Of a DNA stretch of 27,720 bases, positions 19,501-27,547 are shown one piece after another. A model generated the notes under the pieces. That model was not told the origin of the DNA. It did no database searches and saw only the letters and a program-made list of their open reading frames with translations. The DNA is taken from contig JAWUXY010000074.1 in NCBI GenBank assembly GCA_034111105.1, positions 1 through 27,720 on the forward strand. Reading direction: 5' to 3'. Source of the DNA: Bermanella sp034111105 (GTDB taxonomy: Bacteria > Pseudomonadota > Gammaproteobacteria > Pseudomonadales > Oceanobacteraceae). The position numbers and the translations under genes were made by a program. Numbering within the stretch: the first letter of the stretch is position 1; each line of letters starts with the position of its first letter.

Positions 19501-22500
19501 CTAACGAACCTTCCAATATTGCTTGCACGGTTAAAGATAAACCAGCACGTAACGGCCCTTTATTAATTTCTTTACCAACACCAATGGCCAGCGCTAAGCC
19601 TAATTCAATAACAGGTGAAAATTCACCATTGGTGATTTTAGGAACGCTTTTTGATGCGACACCCACTAAGTATCCAAAATAAATACCACCTTTGCCGATA
19701 AATGGGAAAACCTGCAAGCCAAACGATTCTGTAAAATCATCACTCGTAGGAAAGCCCAAATCAACTTTGAAATTACCATTGGTATAAATATCTACCTTAA
19801 TAACAGGTAACGTGACGGACACTTCGCCAAATTCTAATTGACGAAACGCTTCTGGTACACGTAATACAACTTTATACACACCTAAATTATCTGTAATGCG
19901 TTTATACAATAATTCAAATTTCAAACCTGACAATGAACCGGACACATCGCCACTTAATTCCAGTAATAAGCCATATAAATAGGGGTCATTAAATACTGCT
20001 GAGAAATCAATGCCGCCTAGTATGGTAAAACGAGTACCAAATAACCAATGGCTATCTTGATCAAAAACCAAACCATGTTGTGCTGGCTGACTTAAAGGGT
20101 TTTCATTATCATTAACGACAGGCAGCATGTTTAGCTCTAATGCATCGATAACATCCGCTACCGATTCAAAACTGGCAGAGTCCGTCATTGAAATATGCTG
20201 CCCTAATCCTAGGTACTTAAGATCAAAGAGTTGATTACCTCGACCAGGTACTGCGGGGGCGGGATCATTCAATAAATCCCATGTTAAGTCATCCTCGCCT
20301 GCTTCATCACCAAAACTAATATCGAGAAAGCGGCCTTTAATACTTACTACTACGCCGCTTTTTCCATCGCTACGTTTAATATAAGTAATACCGATTGATT
20401 CGATATAAATAAAGAGTAATTCAAGATCGAACCGGTACTCGACACCAACGGTATTATTTGTTAAATCCACAACCAATTGTAGATTTTTAAAATTAAGTGA
20501 ATTCAGAATATCCCAAGGCGTCGTAAGTTGAAAAGTAGAATATGGGTTCGCCAAATTTACTAGATATTCAATAATATCCCCGACCGATAAGTCACCTAAA
20601 TTAACTTTTAAAATACTAACGGTCGTATTTACATTATCTATTTTTTTGGTAGTACGGCTTAGCGTGGCATAAAGTGCTAATTTTTTATAAGCAATGATAA
20701 AACTATAATTTGTGTTAGTAGGATCAAACGCATAACCCACACCTACGTTTAAAGAATTAATGGCCAGAGTGCCATCAATTTCTCCTTTATATTTTGTTTG
20801 CTGGTTCTCAACAAAACTTGAGACAGCTACTGCAGCTGTCACATTTAATGCAGGCTTACCCGGAATAATATCCAGCGTCCAACTGCCCGCCACCGCACCT
20901 TTAAAATCATACGTAGAATCTGACAAATTATATTTAAAATACAATTCGGTCATATTCACGGTCGGAATATCAGCAGGATCAAAATCTAAAAACTGCGCAA
21001 CTAAATCACTCAATGCGACTACGTTGCCGGATGCAAGTTGCACCAGAAAACTCCAATTACCTGAGCCAGTATCAAGCGGTGGTAAATAAGATGCGGATAC
21101 AACCCAAGGGGCATTAAAAAGCTGCAGCTCGGCCATCACCGTGCCATACAGTTTATCTTGACGATAATTTGTGCTTAATGTGACACGATCTAGTGTCAAC
21201 TCAGTAATAATAAGGTTCAGCGTAAAAGCGGGAACCGGTCGTATACTCCCTTCGAATTCATAAACCTTGGTATCAAAATTGGCAACTATTTGAAGATCAT
21301 CAATTATTAAGTCTTGCGATAAATTACCCGCATCTGGAAACCACTCAGATAACGCATCCACTACAGAGATCTGATCCCCATCACGTAAATTCGCATTAAT
21401 AATATATTCAGGTATTAAAGCCACCACATCAAGGTGCACGGGATTTGTTTTACCAAATACTAAGCTGCCACCCACCCCGCCCGATTGACTGCGGGTAAGA
21501 TTATTAAATGGTCGTTGTATTTGCCACTGTACAAATAATTCCTCTACGGTTACATAGGGAATAGGAGGATCCCAAACCTTATCAGAACCGACCTCTAAAA
21601 ATACAAATTCAATATCTGTAGGGTCAAAAGGATTCACACCCACATTAACACTGGTTAAACCAAAGTCTCCCAATACTCTAACGGAGTCAGGCATATCAAA
21701 ATTACTAGCATTGCCACCCACAAACCCCGATAGGGCCGACAAGCCATCTGAAAGCGTTAAAGGTTTATTGAAATCTGAAAAGAATGCCCAAATTGAAGCT
21801 GACGGGTCGCTTGATGAGGTTAACTGGGTATCAACACCAATGCGTGCTGTCACACTTTCGCTTATTTCTAATACACCCGTAAAAATAGTTCCCGTAAAAT
21901 TTTGTGAAGCGTCATCGGTGTAATAGACAGTACGAATGAGTAAATGAAAGTCACTCATTTTCATCGTACCCACCGCCATTGAAAAGCCTGCAATAACAGC
22001 ATCAAGATAAAGCTGAGTATCACCGCCACGAGGAAAAGAAACCGGGCCAGCAAGGCGAACCGTTGTAATACCCGTCAAATTGACGATATGTGTAAATTGA
22101 TTATTAAGATTTATATCAGCTGAAAAATTTAACCCAATAGATGGGTAAACAACACCCTCTTCCGGTGTAATATCGGTAAGTAACCACTGCGGAGTTTCAT
22201 AATCAAGCTGATAAAATAGAGAGTCATTATTTTCTAAGTACATACCTTCAGCTTGAGTGGTGCCAGCAAGGTCGGAGAATATTTGTTTAAGATTAACCGT
22301 TTGAAGTGGTGTAGCCGTTAAGGTAAGACCTAAACCTCCATTAATTAAATCAGCAATCAAAATAACATGTTGCTGTCCGTTCTCCTCACCGCCTAAATTA
22401 TCAAAAAAGCCATTCCCAGTAATCGTTACCTGAGTAGAGGTGGATACAACATTCGCCTGTATCAATGGCATATTGCCTTGTTGTGCATATTCTAAAAGAT

Positions 22501-22603
22501 CGGCTACTTGCTGGTTAATATCAACACCCAGCGTAATCGTTTTTAGATTCGCATTATACTCAAGCTGCACTTTTTTAAGAAAATCATCAATTACCGTAGC
22601 CAT
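10598..22603 (-). CDS. Giant 4001-residue protein with LysM-like arrays
   Basis: One uninterrupted frame of about 430 kDa. ATG at 22603 is preceded by GGGGGA and lies 6 nt after the hydrolase stop. There is no signal peptide, no obvious transmembrane helix and only about six cysteines. Residues about 150-1130 are beta-rich with recurring modules (e.g. SVNVGVNPFDPTD near 315 and SLNVGVGYAFDPTN near 616). They end in a conserved-looking alternating segment from GGIYFGYLVGVASKS (about 980) to HFSFNLDLDLSFTIGSH (about 1130), which reminds me of DUF6603 proteins. A basic linker spans about 1146-1190. LysM-like repeats cover about 1510-2003, a mixed region about 2005-2660, and a second, more degenerate LysM-like array about 2667-3490. 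The C-terminus is beta-rich. LysM repeats bind N-acetylglucosamine polymers; overall function is unknown. Confidence 0.85.
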   Translation of the reverse strand: MATVIDDFLKKVQLEYNANLKTITLGVDINQQVADLLEYAQQGNMPLIQANVVSTSTQVTITGNGFFDNLGGEENGQQHVILIADLINGGLGLTLTATPLQTVNLKQIFSDLAGTTQAEGMYLENNDSLFYQLDYETPQWLLTDITPEEGVVYPSIGLNFSADINLNNQFTHIVNLTGITTVRLAGPVSFPRGGDTQLYLDAVIAGFSMAVGTMKMSDFHLLIRTVYYTDDASQNFTGTIFTGVLEISESVTARIGVDTQLTSSSDPSASIWAFFSDFNKPLTLSDGLSALSGFVGGNASNFDMPDSVRVLGDFGLTSVNVGVNPFDPTDIEFVFLEVGSDKVWDPPIPYVTVEELFVQWQIQRPFNNLTRSQSGGVGGSLVFGKTNPVHLDVVALIPEYIINANLRDGDQISVVDALSEWFPDAGNLSQDLIIDDLQIVANFDTKVYEFEGSIRPVPAFTLNLIITELTLDRVTLSTNYRQDKLYGTVMAELQLFNAPWVVSASYLPPLDTGSGNWSFLVQLASGNVVALSDLVAQFLDFDPADIPTVNMTELYFKYNLSDSTYDFKGAVAGSWTLDIIPGKPALNVTAAVAVSSFVENQQTKYKGEIDGTLAINSLNVGVGYAFDPTNTNYSFIIAYKKLALYATLSRTTKKIDNVNTTVSILKVNLGDLSVGDIIEYLVNLANPYSTFQLTTPWDILNSLNFKNLQLVVDLTNNTVGVEYRFDLELLFIYIESIGITYIKRSDGKSGVVVSIKGRFLDISFGDEAGEDDLTWDLLNDPAPAVPGRGNQLFDLKYLGLGQHISMTDSASFESVADVIDALELNMLPVVNDNENPLSQPAQHGLVFDQDSHWLFGTRFTILGGIDFSAVFNDPYLYGLLLELSGDVSGSLSGLKFELLYKRITDNLGVYKVVLRVPEAFRQLEFGEVSVTLPVIKVDIYTNGNFKVDLGFPTSDDFTESFGLQVFPFIGKGGIYFGYLVGVASKSVPKITNGEFSPVIELGLALAIGVGKEINKGPLRAGLSLTVQAILEGSLAWFHAYNDDKEVAQYYWVRGTAAIVGKLYGAVDFKVIKVSVSVTAKASVTLTIEAHMPSDVYLTVEVSVKASVKVLFVRIHFSFNLDLDLSFTIGSHSYAPWVVNPDAPLPHNTQSTLRQNHALPLGRKQSLHKRAIHSLNRLQWHTPLNRIPAKHLSCDMNKAIKGRLREHHIETSVMSFLAVTKYLVSPTPSLNWEPVSVFNEIQPIPVLVLPMLSVAQNSDLLPEDRGEGDVSNQVVLTFMVENGIHPDAKNLNAQSLQSADHAHSTNSTESLPFNLLIEGMLAWSITAMMNDSTVLSGNIDRGELQTLNMILNNTDIEGDGFSIAQLQQFLDKNYLFSIGSFTADTAHVSATSGTFIPVLPPLTLIQTGRPDIDFSSYREVGNKYEDAVAEYFSQMEINYGVDNAVDPFSLLTVTPSSNSPESLAQMVQRDYFMMVARNGAQTALDLMDSLPMPVLAVDSLASIADEYSRIEMQHTVVAGETVVTLIETYDMTLTQLKDVNPSMNFDIPLLPGVIIMVLEGPTVNSIVDANRHLSGLLKSGSILRIDGANIQAEKEISLNDIASNMGVSLFNLVSNNTQSKKLLAQNYEFILPAFTYQSVINDTLNFVAAWLLVRNGEIPAVESQQWFSLDFFAWYEQAIAALNYEGNDYVDFSKEISVGTTILVPPVYLQSDSSQALTYISRDGDTLKQIAGYFTLMQNPTLGFTQFRDQLSVTGSPTFEAVLPVGSEIGVPQWQHRIQNIDSFSLFTASLGLEIDQIMSSPSLSESDLLQALAVVSLPLVEYTIPDAQQTFATVASTFNMDLDALAQSIAPQTGYFNESIIKVPNVATLPVSDLLLLVKQYANEAASTCSRFMLHGLRLPLPPEDPNTAPNMESLYGMYEMIGQQISIDQFTLPYTFSFTSQDTVSDPISPSGIKLFNTYLVQEGDTLASLLVQYPNLLEYNPGLVAADIKAGLLLFVTLVDELSITIDQTFLDANKASPNLNLQWQNPVSALPLSESNPVRHSLTQPIHWQSPTTPPWAGQVSNDNASPGEPTLWLFPNKLLTNISKPVWAANNYQLLLGDVDDSGVMITSPLDYYDWATVVDVAIQKVPDTPEPIDVSQSVRQSPQGNTSGFLSHTYQLLAGGNGTQQTLLSLWQYIIDNPAEEAAQVALLITPSNQSDNPSGFESQALDPNKTFVIKGNLSTLSTSGGSGAVAAKETSLLRDVNGAPVAASIDNVGQFLQMLWEASVVGSGGYFLNYIAADQGLPADIFDNNNIANLRVLVILPSQSAQVNPVRSFYNFNNCAVMGDNITLDSANVFVERIDGSETITASTVPAGVYAFEGSLLNPGTTQLAIGADEWRTKTLYSMLGYSIEGGGQFIQSNDALPVGPAVPPENQQQFKQSADDDDYPWYYQQSIPAYEFVTHYSLSQAPHLPLAHQNPYAGIAPNAKLAVDFSMHDIYGNVLTPQNPIDNLSLDIGYTDDLIAVSQWPGTTSSYVFTADPSPVNNANVRLTLALQVANYVIGVGSSYAVAHSCVSAHKLKYSQIYYQIEQAGVSLSLINSIKANPDSSDGSFALNVTIARQYIQSVYTFLSAAANIIQASAIVLDTTTSLNRLTSTYPVTVSELGSVNQYNNLVTLFADVQIPAYTVFPQQGTLASVGVKAGLTAANIASQNTAVALSLGVQLITPLRQFDTEAHQTLLEIATRAYTSVENIGISNASTNGILTEGATVAVDGVTLTVQNNENLNDLVTRFAAEDVMTNPQTICVSNEAVKSLIVDSSQLNTNVYVVQAGDNFAKIVTMFTHWSVDQLGTDSQSVRNIFVQGASLYLGVGTSIIPLTGGSFASYASTYNLTVEQLAEANKDKILINGASVLLPNMAAIDSGSGTISVPYSIPLGESWNHITSNLGLNDADAVAMMTANQYTPNVLNANITITIGTDSTTTGSDSTFSTVLAALNENGAQYGYADLSLVIKDVQNLMSEWGCLAVAMPLIPATKSWNDTAAYFNVKPDSLAVANAAMQHLIQAGQLISIDGVDVSTVSGDTFASIVARFQVEKNITISIEQIIASIGNESAFLISGSPVILPPKTTHLDAILYSSMPDPITYPSSVFEINTQVIFARQSDELHPDFSPGSAVQQVTSSIAPQLGVDNTGSYRATGFALTTETIFNGLKVAVGHDMGSQSASHLPHLFAVNFASNGFSQVSITPQAPAVFAVKPIVNKEVSVSNVAVSPLNNDATLGVAVQKDFKSIDLDLYAQDLMGAIEWILSAGAAIPSYELNSTAYENIMATKSLLANTISQGLAAVLEGTDSSGLPNAQERLRQSLMTNLTDGFAVNAVLQYPTMAHSLASTRANLSGKPVSVLKSKSPGETDGVFTLVLTARSSFESIESFFGVDLADIVEKLSILTPLLKVGATLYYPDHEAFVVPDESTTLNDVAQFFGLSDATQVAQYNRQIPGLFVANTEISITMPVPDFTISSGKVSLDSELGYVNFLLTVPQEKHHKALLMNLDYQINELEYDITPVQGSGGFSSSQWLSFVIPITNLNKPAAVGTTMLGQADIPMVLRAVPESPIFKNQSFDVGVKDLPSEFPDNLLAAKRWVYHLEFEQNVAAQDSSFIMVNVNQLAVDTQSELLSPELMNLFRDFAQFNTVYASLQNILLDLLDPAAVLLKQPVLINALNTFDSLVANIAQSWSAYWTHTNNTALGRVGGVQEERSFEVIQVVDPLVMPITLRSLILTSKNNNDGYPYEQYPDIGIWDNETLTYLPLIKLPVAQENPTEVVYNYPDNIKAFMLSRYRYGFNDLDAVDQQNIWAQMVVKRNLELLPARAAEDEFVYQTPVVSFLKALYPAMVREDIINTRTNVTETLSQALTSIFDNLLGNTPDGFYVKTTVRYGYTLAVPSEASSNTVLTDQAITSELPVLYWPKRLYDANYQTTLLTSIDTWFSHHSPSQNNAAYIFEVTVYSNLNPNLAQPVLVLDRVAFPI

Positions 22604-22609
22604 AATGTA

Positions 22610-23749
22610 TTACGTCCCCCGTCTCTTTTTCTTTCTTGACGTTACTGCTGTTGTTCCTTTTGTTGTCAGAATCACAGCATCTGTTCCTTTAGTGATTGTT
22701 GCAGCCGTACTTGAGGTGATCTCAAAAATCCAATTTGATCCGATCATTTCAAGATAAGGCTCTCCCGAATGAGAATCACGATTACGCTTACCAGATTTAG
22801 TTAATGTAGGAACTGAAATAGAACTCTCTTGAAATTTTTGCATAGTATTGAAAATAAATTCATTCACATCAGCATAATTATCGTACTGCTCCTCATCATC
22901 ATCGTACATCACGAGGTTATGCTTTAATAAACCACTCTTACCGACAGTTGTTATACTATCGATGGTTTGTTGGGATGGGTGACCAAATGTAACACCGGCA
23001 CTTGCACTCACACCCAGTGGCTTTACAGCTTTATTTGTCATATCAGAATTAAATGAATCTGGGCTACCATGATGGCTCATTTTGAGCAAGCGGGTACTTA
23101 ATGACACACTTTTTTCTACTGATTTATCATAAATAAACTGTTGTTGAACATTGGTTGCATCACCCAAAAACATCATCAAAAAACCATTGGCGTTAATAAC
23201 AACCATGAGGCTGTTGCCATTATTATCAAAAATTGTTCTTGTATTCTTAGTATTGTGATAAAGATTAATATCACGTTTGAAAGGGGTATCAGGAGCATCA
23301 TGGCTATATGGGTAATTACCACCGATAATCCACATTTTAAAATCAGTACTGTCAATAATAGTATCTTCATATAGATTTAAGAAATGTGGTTTTAAGTCTT
23401 TAATTAAACCTAATTTTGTACTTGGTTTTTTTGTTGTTTTATCATAGATATATGACTTATATTGAGATATTGTTCCACCGTAGTAAGTCGTTTTAAAACT
23501 GGTAATATCGAATAGTTTATTCACTAAATTACAGTGATCTTTATCGCTATGGGTAAGAATTAAATAATCAATTTGGGTTTTACCCGTTTCTGTCAATACA
23601 TCTTGAATTGACGTCTTTACGTTATCTTCATAAATAGCGAAGCTATCACTGGTCCCACAGTCTATTAGTACCAAGGTATCGTCATCAGATCGGATTAAGG
23701 TACAGTCTCCTTGACCAACCCAAATAAAATAAACCTTGGCATTACTCAT
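22610..23749 (-). CDS. ComEC-type metallo-beta-lactamase-fold hydrolase
   Basis: A soluble 379-residue protein. The start follows AAGGGTG with good spacing. It opens with VYFIWVGQGDCTLIRS and LVLIDCGTSDS, as in the ComEC/Rec2 C-terminal hydrolase. The metal motif THSDKDH (near residue 64) has the HxDxDH pattern of that subgroup. LGDAT follows, then LKMSHHGSPDSF (near 225) and GHPSQQT (near 256). The metal ligands thus look intact, so it is probably active; ComEC relatives act on nucleic acid or phosphodiester bonds, but the substrate here is unknown. It lacks the ComEC membrane channel, so it is not the competence gene. The C-terminus is a basic KKKRRG tail. It sits 48 nt after the 1247-residue gene and 6 nt before the giant gene. 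Confidence 0.85.
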   Translation of the reverse strand: MSNAKVYFIWVGQGDCTLIRSDDDTLVLIDCGTSDSFAIYEDNVKTSIQDVLTETGKTQIDYLILTHSDKDHCNLVNKLFDITSFKTTYYGGTISQYKSYIYDKTTKKPSTKLGLIKDLKPHFLNLYEDTIIDSTDFKMWIIGGNYPYSHDAPDTPFKRDINLYHNTKNTRTIFDNNGNSLMVVINANGFLMMFLGDATNVQQQFIYDKSVEKSVSLSTRLLKMSHHGSPDSFNSDMTNKAVKPLGVSASAGVTFGHPSQQTIDSITTVGKSGLLKHNLVMYDDDEEQYDNYADVNEFIFNTMQKFQESSISVPTLTKSGKRNRDSHSGEPYLEMIGSNWIFEITSSTAATITKGTDAVILTTKGTTAVTSRKKKRRGT

Positions 23750-23797
23750 ATAAATTCACCCTTAACGGTTACTAAAATTCAAGAAACGATATACAAC

Positions 23798-26700
23798 TTA
23801 ACTTTCGTTAACATAAGCGGCGTACCAACCCAGTAGATTTGCATCGTCATTGTCTGGATTTCCAAATAAGTACACCTCTATATCGCCAGGTGGAAATGCT
23901 AATGTTAAAAAATTAAATGACACTCCGCGAAACTTAAGCATATAAGATGTGCCTTCGGGCGATGGCCCTGATACTTTATTTACAATCGATTCTGAAATAC
24001 GCCGACTACTTAGATGTTTATCATTGGTATGACTTTCAATAAATTCACCAATAGGTAGTACATTATCAGGTATCAATTTTGGCTCGATCACCACCAGTTC
24101 AATCTGTTTAAAATTCAGGCTTAATAACCCTTCGATCGGAATACGAGTTTGAGAACTAACAGAGCCTGGTAATTTCAAACCGACATAGACATTTTGTATT
24201 AATCCAGCGGTAGACCATGCGGCCATTAACGTTACATTTAGACCTGCACTGGACGCTAATGCACCCAAGGTACCAAGATCAAGGTCAAACGACAGCCCAT
24301 ACCAAGGTTCTTCCATACGCCCCTGATTAAGAGGGGAACTCACATCCATATAACCTAAATCACCAGGCGTACTTGATGATGAACCCTGAATAAAAGAATT
24401 AAACACAAGAGGAAAGTGATTCACGATAGAGGTAGCCCGAGCTAAACTTTGGCTAACATTAATATTGATATCGTTCGCAGAAAAAACAAATTGCCTTATT
24501 TCTGGTATTTGAGAGTCAAACAACATGGACAATGTTAAGCTATCAAAACTTAAACCGCCTAAAATGTTATCTACTGAGCCATATGAAAAAACATCGAAGC
24601 CTTCTAATGCTTGAAAACGTATCATTCCGCTAAAAATAAACTGAGTACTAACACTTGTAGAGTCTTGATCAGAGTCTTTTGGTGCATCGTCCGTTACTGT
24701 AAAAAATTGCACCCTCTGTATATCAATTTCTGCTAGCACAAAACTTTTCATATCGAAAATATTAGGCTCGTTTTGCACAAAAATATAACTTGATGAATCA
24801 TCATGTCGTTGATAAACACCGCTAAGAACAATATTATTACCATTATCGGCATAGCGCAGTGTCGAAGACTCTCCAAATAGAGTATTTAATTGAACTTGAA
24901 CAAGAGAATTAAACGTTTGGATATGAGAGTTTTCAAACAACACAGACAATCGCTGTACTTTAAAGTCGTAATCTACACCCGTATAATTAATATCGTCATA
25001 GCTTTGGTAATCAATCAAACCAAATAACGTACTATTTTGTAACGCCAATGTGCCTGACTCCGTATGCACGGGTGAGATATTAATCCCAACGTGATGCACA
25101 AAAAAATCATCTGCAGCAATGCCTGCTGCGAGACCTTCTAGCTGTTGTGGTAATTCCTGTAGATTAAAGGGTACATTTAGAAAAATGATGCCATTCCAAG
25201 AGGGACTACTGACGACATTTTTAAAATTATCTAACTCTGTTCGACCTAAGTTTGAGTCCTCTATGCCGCTATTAATAATACTTAATAAAGATTCTTGTGT
25301 TTTTGCTGCACCTGTATCTCCGCCAGCGCCGTCCAGCCATGTCCATGCAGAAAGATCCGCCGCCATATCTAATAAGCTTCGATCACCAAATTTAAAAACA
25401 GCAATGGTGTTTTTACTTTCATCAGTGCTCCATAACCAGTGATAAGGCGAGACATGAAATGTCCAATCATCTACATTTAAGTCAGCAAACGCACCAAAGT
25501 ACAATAACAAAGATCGATATTGCTGATAATCAGCGGGTTGTAATGCGGATTGCAATGCTGCCTCATAGGAAGATGCATCCTGATAATATTGATCAATAAT
25601 GCCAGAACTTTCGATTGCAGTGATAACATGATCGGGTATTGGTTGATGATCAGGCCCATCCGAATCAGAAAACTCAGTAAAAGCGCTTACTGTTAATCGA
25701 AAGGTGACAGATGCATTATCAAGTACCTTAACTGGATCATTTAAAACTAGAAAAAGTTGATTGCTCTGGAATGCACTTTTTAACGGACCAACAACATTAA
25801 CCCATTCAAGCTTCTGTTCGATATTCTCTAATGTCGATGAGGCTGTCTGGATCACTCTTGGGGTCTGCGCCAATATTAACTGGTGCCAATTCAATAAGTC
25901 AGCACTAAATTTACCTAATAAACCTTGTGGTGTAACACCGACAGGCTCTGCATCTGAAATATCCAATAATGTGCGTTTTTTATTTGATGTGGCACTCGTA
26001 AAATTATTAATTTCTGAGCGACGCACAGGGCTCAATACCTGAGCTTCCAATGCACGAAAAGCTTCCAAGCTTTTTTCTTGTAACCCACTATAAGGAACTG
26101 ATGGGAAACTTTCTCTGGCTAATGGCTGGGCTAATATTTTTGCGGGTATTTCAAGTAGCCATAATACAGGGCTATCGGTATCGTCAATAACGTCATCCGC
26201 CACTCTAGCCATGGAGATTTGACCACTGCCTTGTGGTGGTGCTTGATAAAATTCTGAATCATGAGGCTGAGCAAAATAATAAACTGAATTATTAGCAGGG
26301 CCGGTTAAGTTAATCCATGATGTGGTTAATAAACCGTTTTTTGATTCCAGGCCAACAATACTTGATGATGAAACGGGTTCTATATCCTGAATGGGTAAAA
26401 TATAATTAGGTGCATAGGCCGCCTGACCCGAAACAAAGCTAATATTATAATCTCCCACATCCATAAACCCGAGGTATTCAATTCCCGAAGCTCCAGGCAT
26501 TAAACGCTCCTTAGGTTCAAGCACATCATCGTCAACCGCAGACTGTAATAAGGCTGTTGTTACACCAAAATCCCCCTCATAACTAAGGTAGCAAGGTGCA
26601 CTTGCCACCGAGCCTGTTCCGTTGGGTAACAATGTAAATACCAATGCAGCACCAGATGTGTCAGGTGTTCTTTTAGGGGTTAAATCCAAAGTATGACCCA

Positions 26701-27541
26701 GTGCTGTACGCCAATAAGAAGGAATTGCGATGCCTTGTCCTTCATTCTCCTGAAATGCTAAAAAGCTACGCGAGGCAACCGTTAAATTGACAACATCAAT
26801 TTGACCGTACAGAAAAAAATCATTAACCGGGGCAAGTACTGGATAACGAAAGCTGGTCAATAAGTCAGTATCAGGAAAATCGACATTATCAACAAAATAT
26901 CGTAATCCTGCGTCAAGTTTTCGTAACGGTTTATCGGCATCATGAACATCGAAATCCAATGCAATTTTAAAATTAAAAGCACCTGTATTGAGTCCAGAGA
27001 AACTTAATGATATTTGACCTCGCGTTTCATTATACGAATAAGCACCATTCCCTGCGGTAAACCGTAAAGACGCCGGTATATTATTAACCGCTTGAAATAT
27101 AAATCCGGTATCATTTAATGCTATTGAACAACCACGCCCAATTATCAAACCATAATTAATAAAATCAAAAGTAATTAAATTTTTTACAATCCAATTATTA
27201 TTAGTAAATGACGCACTTAATGCAGCGCTTTGCCATGTAGACCGAGCATCTGAGGGGTTATCAATCCATAAAAAACGAACCGCATTCATGCCCGGAGAAG
27301 AAAGGTAAGCCGACAATTGTGTTTCGAATTTATCTAAATCACTTGGCTTATTTTTTAAAAAAAGATACACACCATCATGATAATCATTCCAACTTTGAGC
27401 CAATGTTAATTCACTAGGTATATCCGTTCCGACAACCCAATAACCAAGCGCATAGTTGCTTACTAATGGCAAAACGTCAGAAACATCAGACCAATAAAGT
27501 GGATCACCTGGCGTTTCATTATTGAAAAGAATCGTAGTCAT
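23798..27541 (-). CDS. Large beta-rich hypothetical protein (1247 residues)
   Basis: I do not recognise a named family. The ATG at 27541 lies 6 nt after the previous stop, with AGGT as a modest Shine-Dalgarno. There is no signal peptide or transmembrane helix and only about two cysteines. Composition is beta-rich and acidic. The C-terminal third contains modules (SFDSLTLSMLFDSQIPEIRQ, SFDLDLGTLGALASSAGL) similar in style to the N-terminal repeats of the 4001-residue protein: alternating hydrophobic strands after a short L.L.V core. The middle (about 440-530) holds loop-like Pro/Ser segments (FPSVPYSGLQ). Tight spacing suggests it works with the hydrolase and the giant protein, perhaps as a structural partner; this is inference. 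Confidence 0.75.
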   Translation of the reverse strand: MTTILFNNETPGDPLYWSDVSDVLPLVSNYALGYWVVGTDIPSELTLAQSWNDYHDGVYLFLKNKPSDLDKFETQLSAYLSSPGMNAVRFLWIDNPSDARSTWQSAALSASFTNNNWIVKNLITFDFINYGLIIGRGCSIALNDTGFIFQAVNNIPASLRFTAGNGAYSYNETRGQISLSFSGLNTGAFNFKIALDFDVHDADKPLRKLDAGLRYFVDNVDFPDTDLLTSFRYPVLAPVNDFFLYGQIDVVNLTVASRSFLAFQENEGQGIAIPSYWRTALGHTLDLTPKRTPDTSGAALVFTLLPNGTGSVASAPCYLSYEGDFGVTTALLQSAVDDDVLEPKERLMPGASGIEYLGFMDVGDYNISFVSGQAAYAPNYILPIQDIEPVSSSSIVGLESKNGLLTTSWINLTGPANNSVYYFAQPHDSEFYQAPPQGSGQISMARVADDVIDDTDSPVLWLLEIPAKILAQPLARESFPSVPYSGLQEKSLEAFRALEAQVLSPVRRSEINNFTSATSNKKRTLLDISDAEPVGVTPQGLLGKFSADLLNWHQLILAQTPRVIQTASSTLENIEQKLEWVNVVGPLKSAFQSNQLFLVLNDPVKVLDNASVTFRLTVSAFTEFSDSDGPDHQPIPDHVITAIESSGIIDQYYQDASSYEAALQSALQPADYQQYRSLLLYFGAFADLNVDDWTFHVSPYHWLWSTDESKNTIAVFKFGDRSLLDMAADLSAWTWLDGAGGDTGAAKTQESLLSIINSGIEDSNLGRTELDNFKNVVSSPSWNGIIFLNVPFNLQELPQQLEGLAAGIAADDFFVHHVGINISPVHTESGTLALQNSTLFGLIDYQSYDDINYTGVDYDFKVQRLSVLFENSHIQTFNSLVQVQLNTLFGESSTLRYADNGNNIVLSGVYQRHDDSSSYIFVQNEPNIFDMKSFVLAEIDIQRVQFFTVTDDAPKDSDQDSTSVSTQFIFSGMIRFQALEGFDVFSYGSVDNILGGLSFDSLTLSMLFDSQIPEIRQFVFSANDININVSQSLARATSIVNHFPLVFNSFIQGSSSSTPGDLGYMDVSSPLNQGRMEEPWYGLSFDLDLGTLGALASSAGLNVTLMAAWSTAGLIQNVYVGLKLPGSVSSQTRIPIEGLLSLNFKQIELVVIEPKLIPDNVLPIGEFIESHTNDKHLSSRRISESIVNKVSGPSPEGTSYMLKFRGVSFNFLTLAFPPGDIEVYLFGNPDNDDANLLGWYAAYVNES

Positions 27542-27547
27542 TACGTG

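Noticed and set aside
10598..22603. Giant protein as a Tc toxin, T6SS spike or phage tail protein
   Set aside because: No Tc, Rhs, VgrG or tape-measure motif is visible, and no tail, sheath or baseplate genes adjoin. LysM-like repeats alone do not support it.
22610..23749. Competence gene comEC
   Set aside because: Only the soluble hydrolase part resembles ComEC; the membrane channel is missing and there are no competence neighbours.
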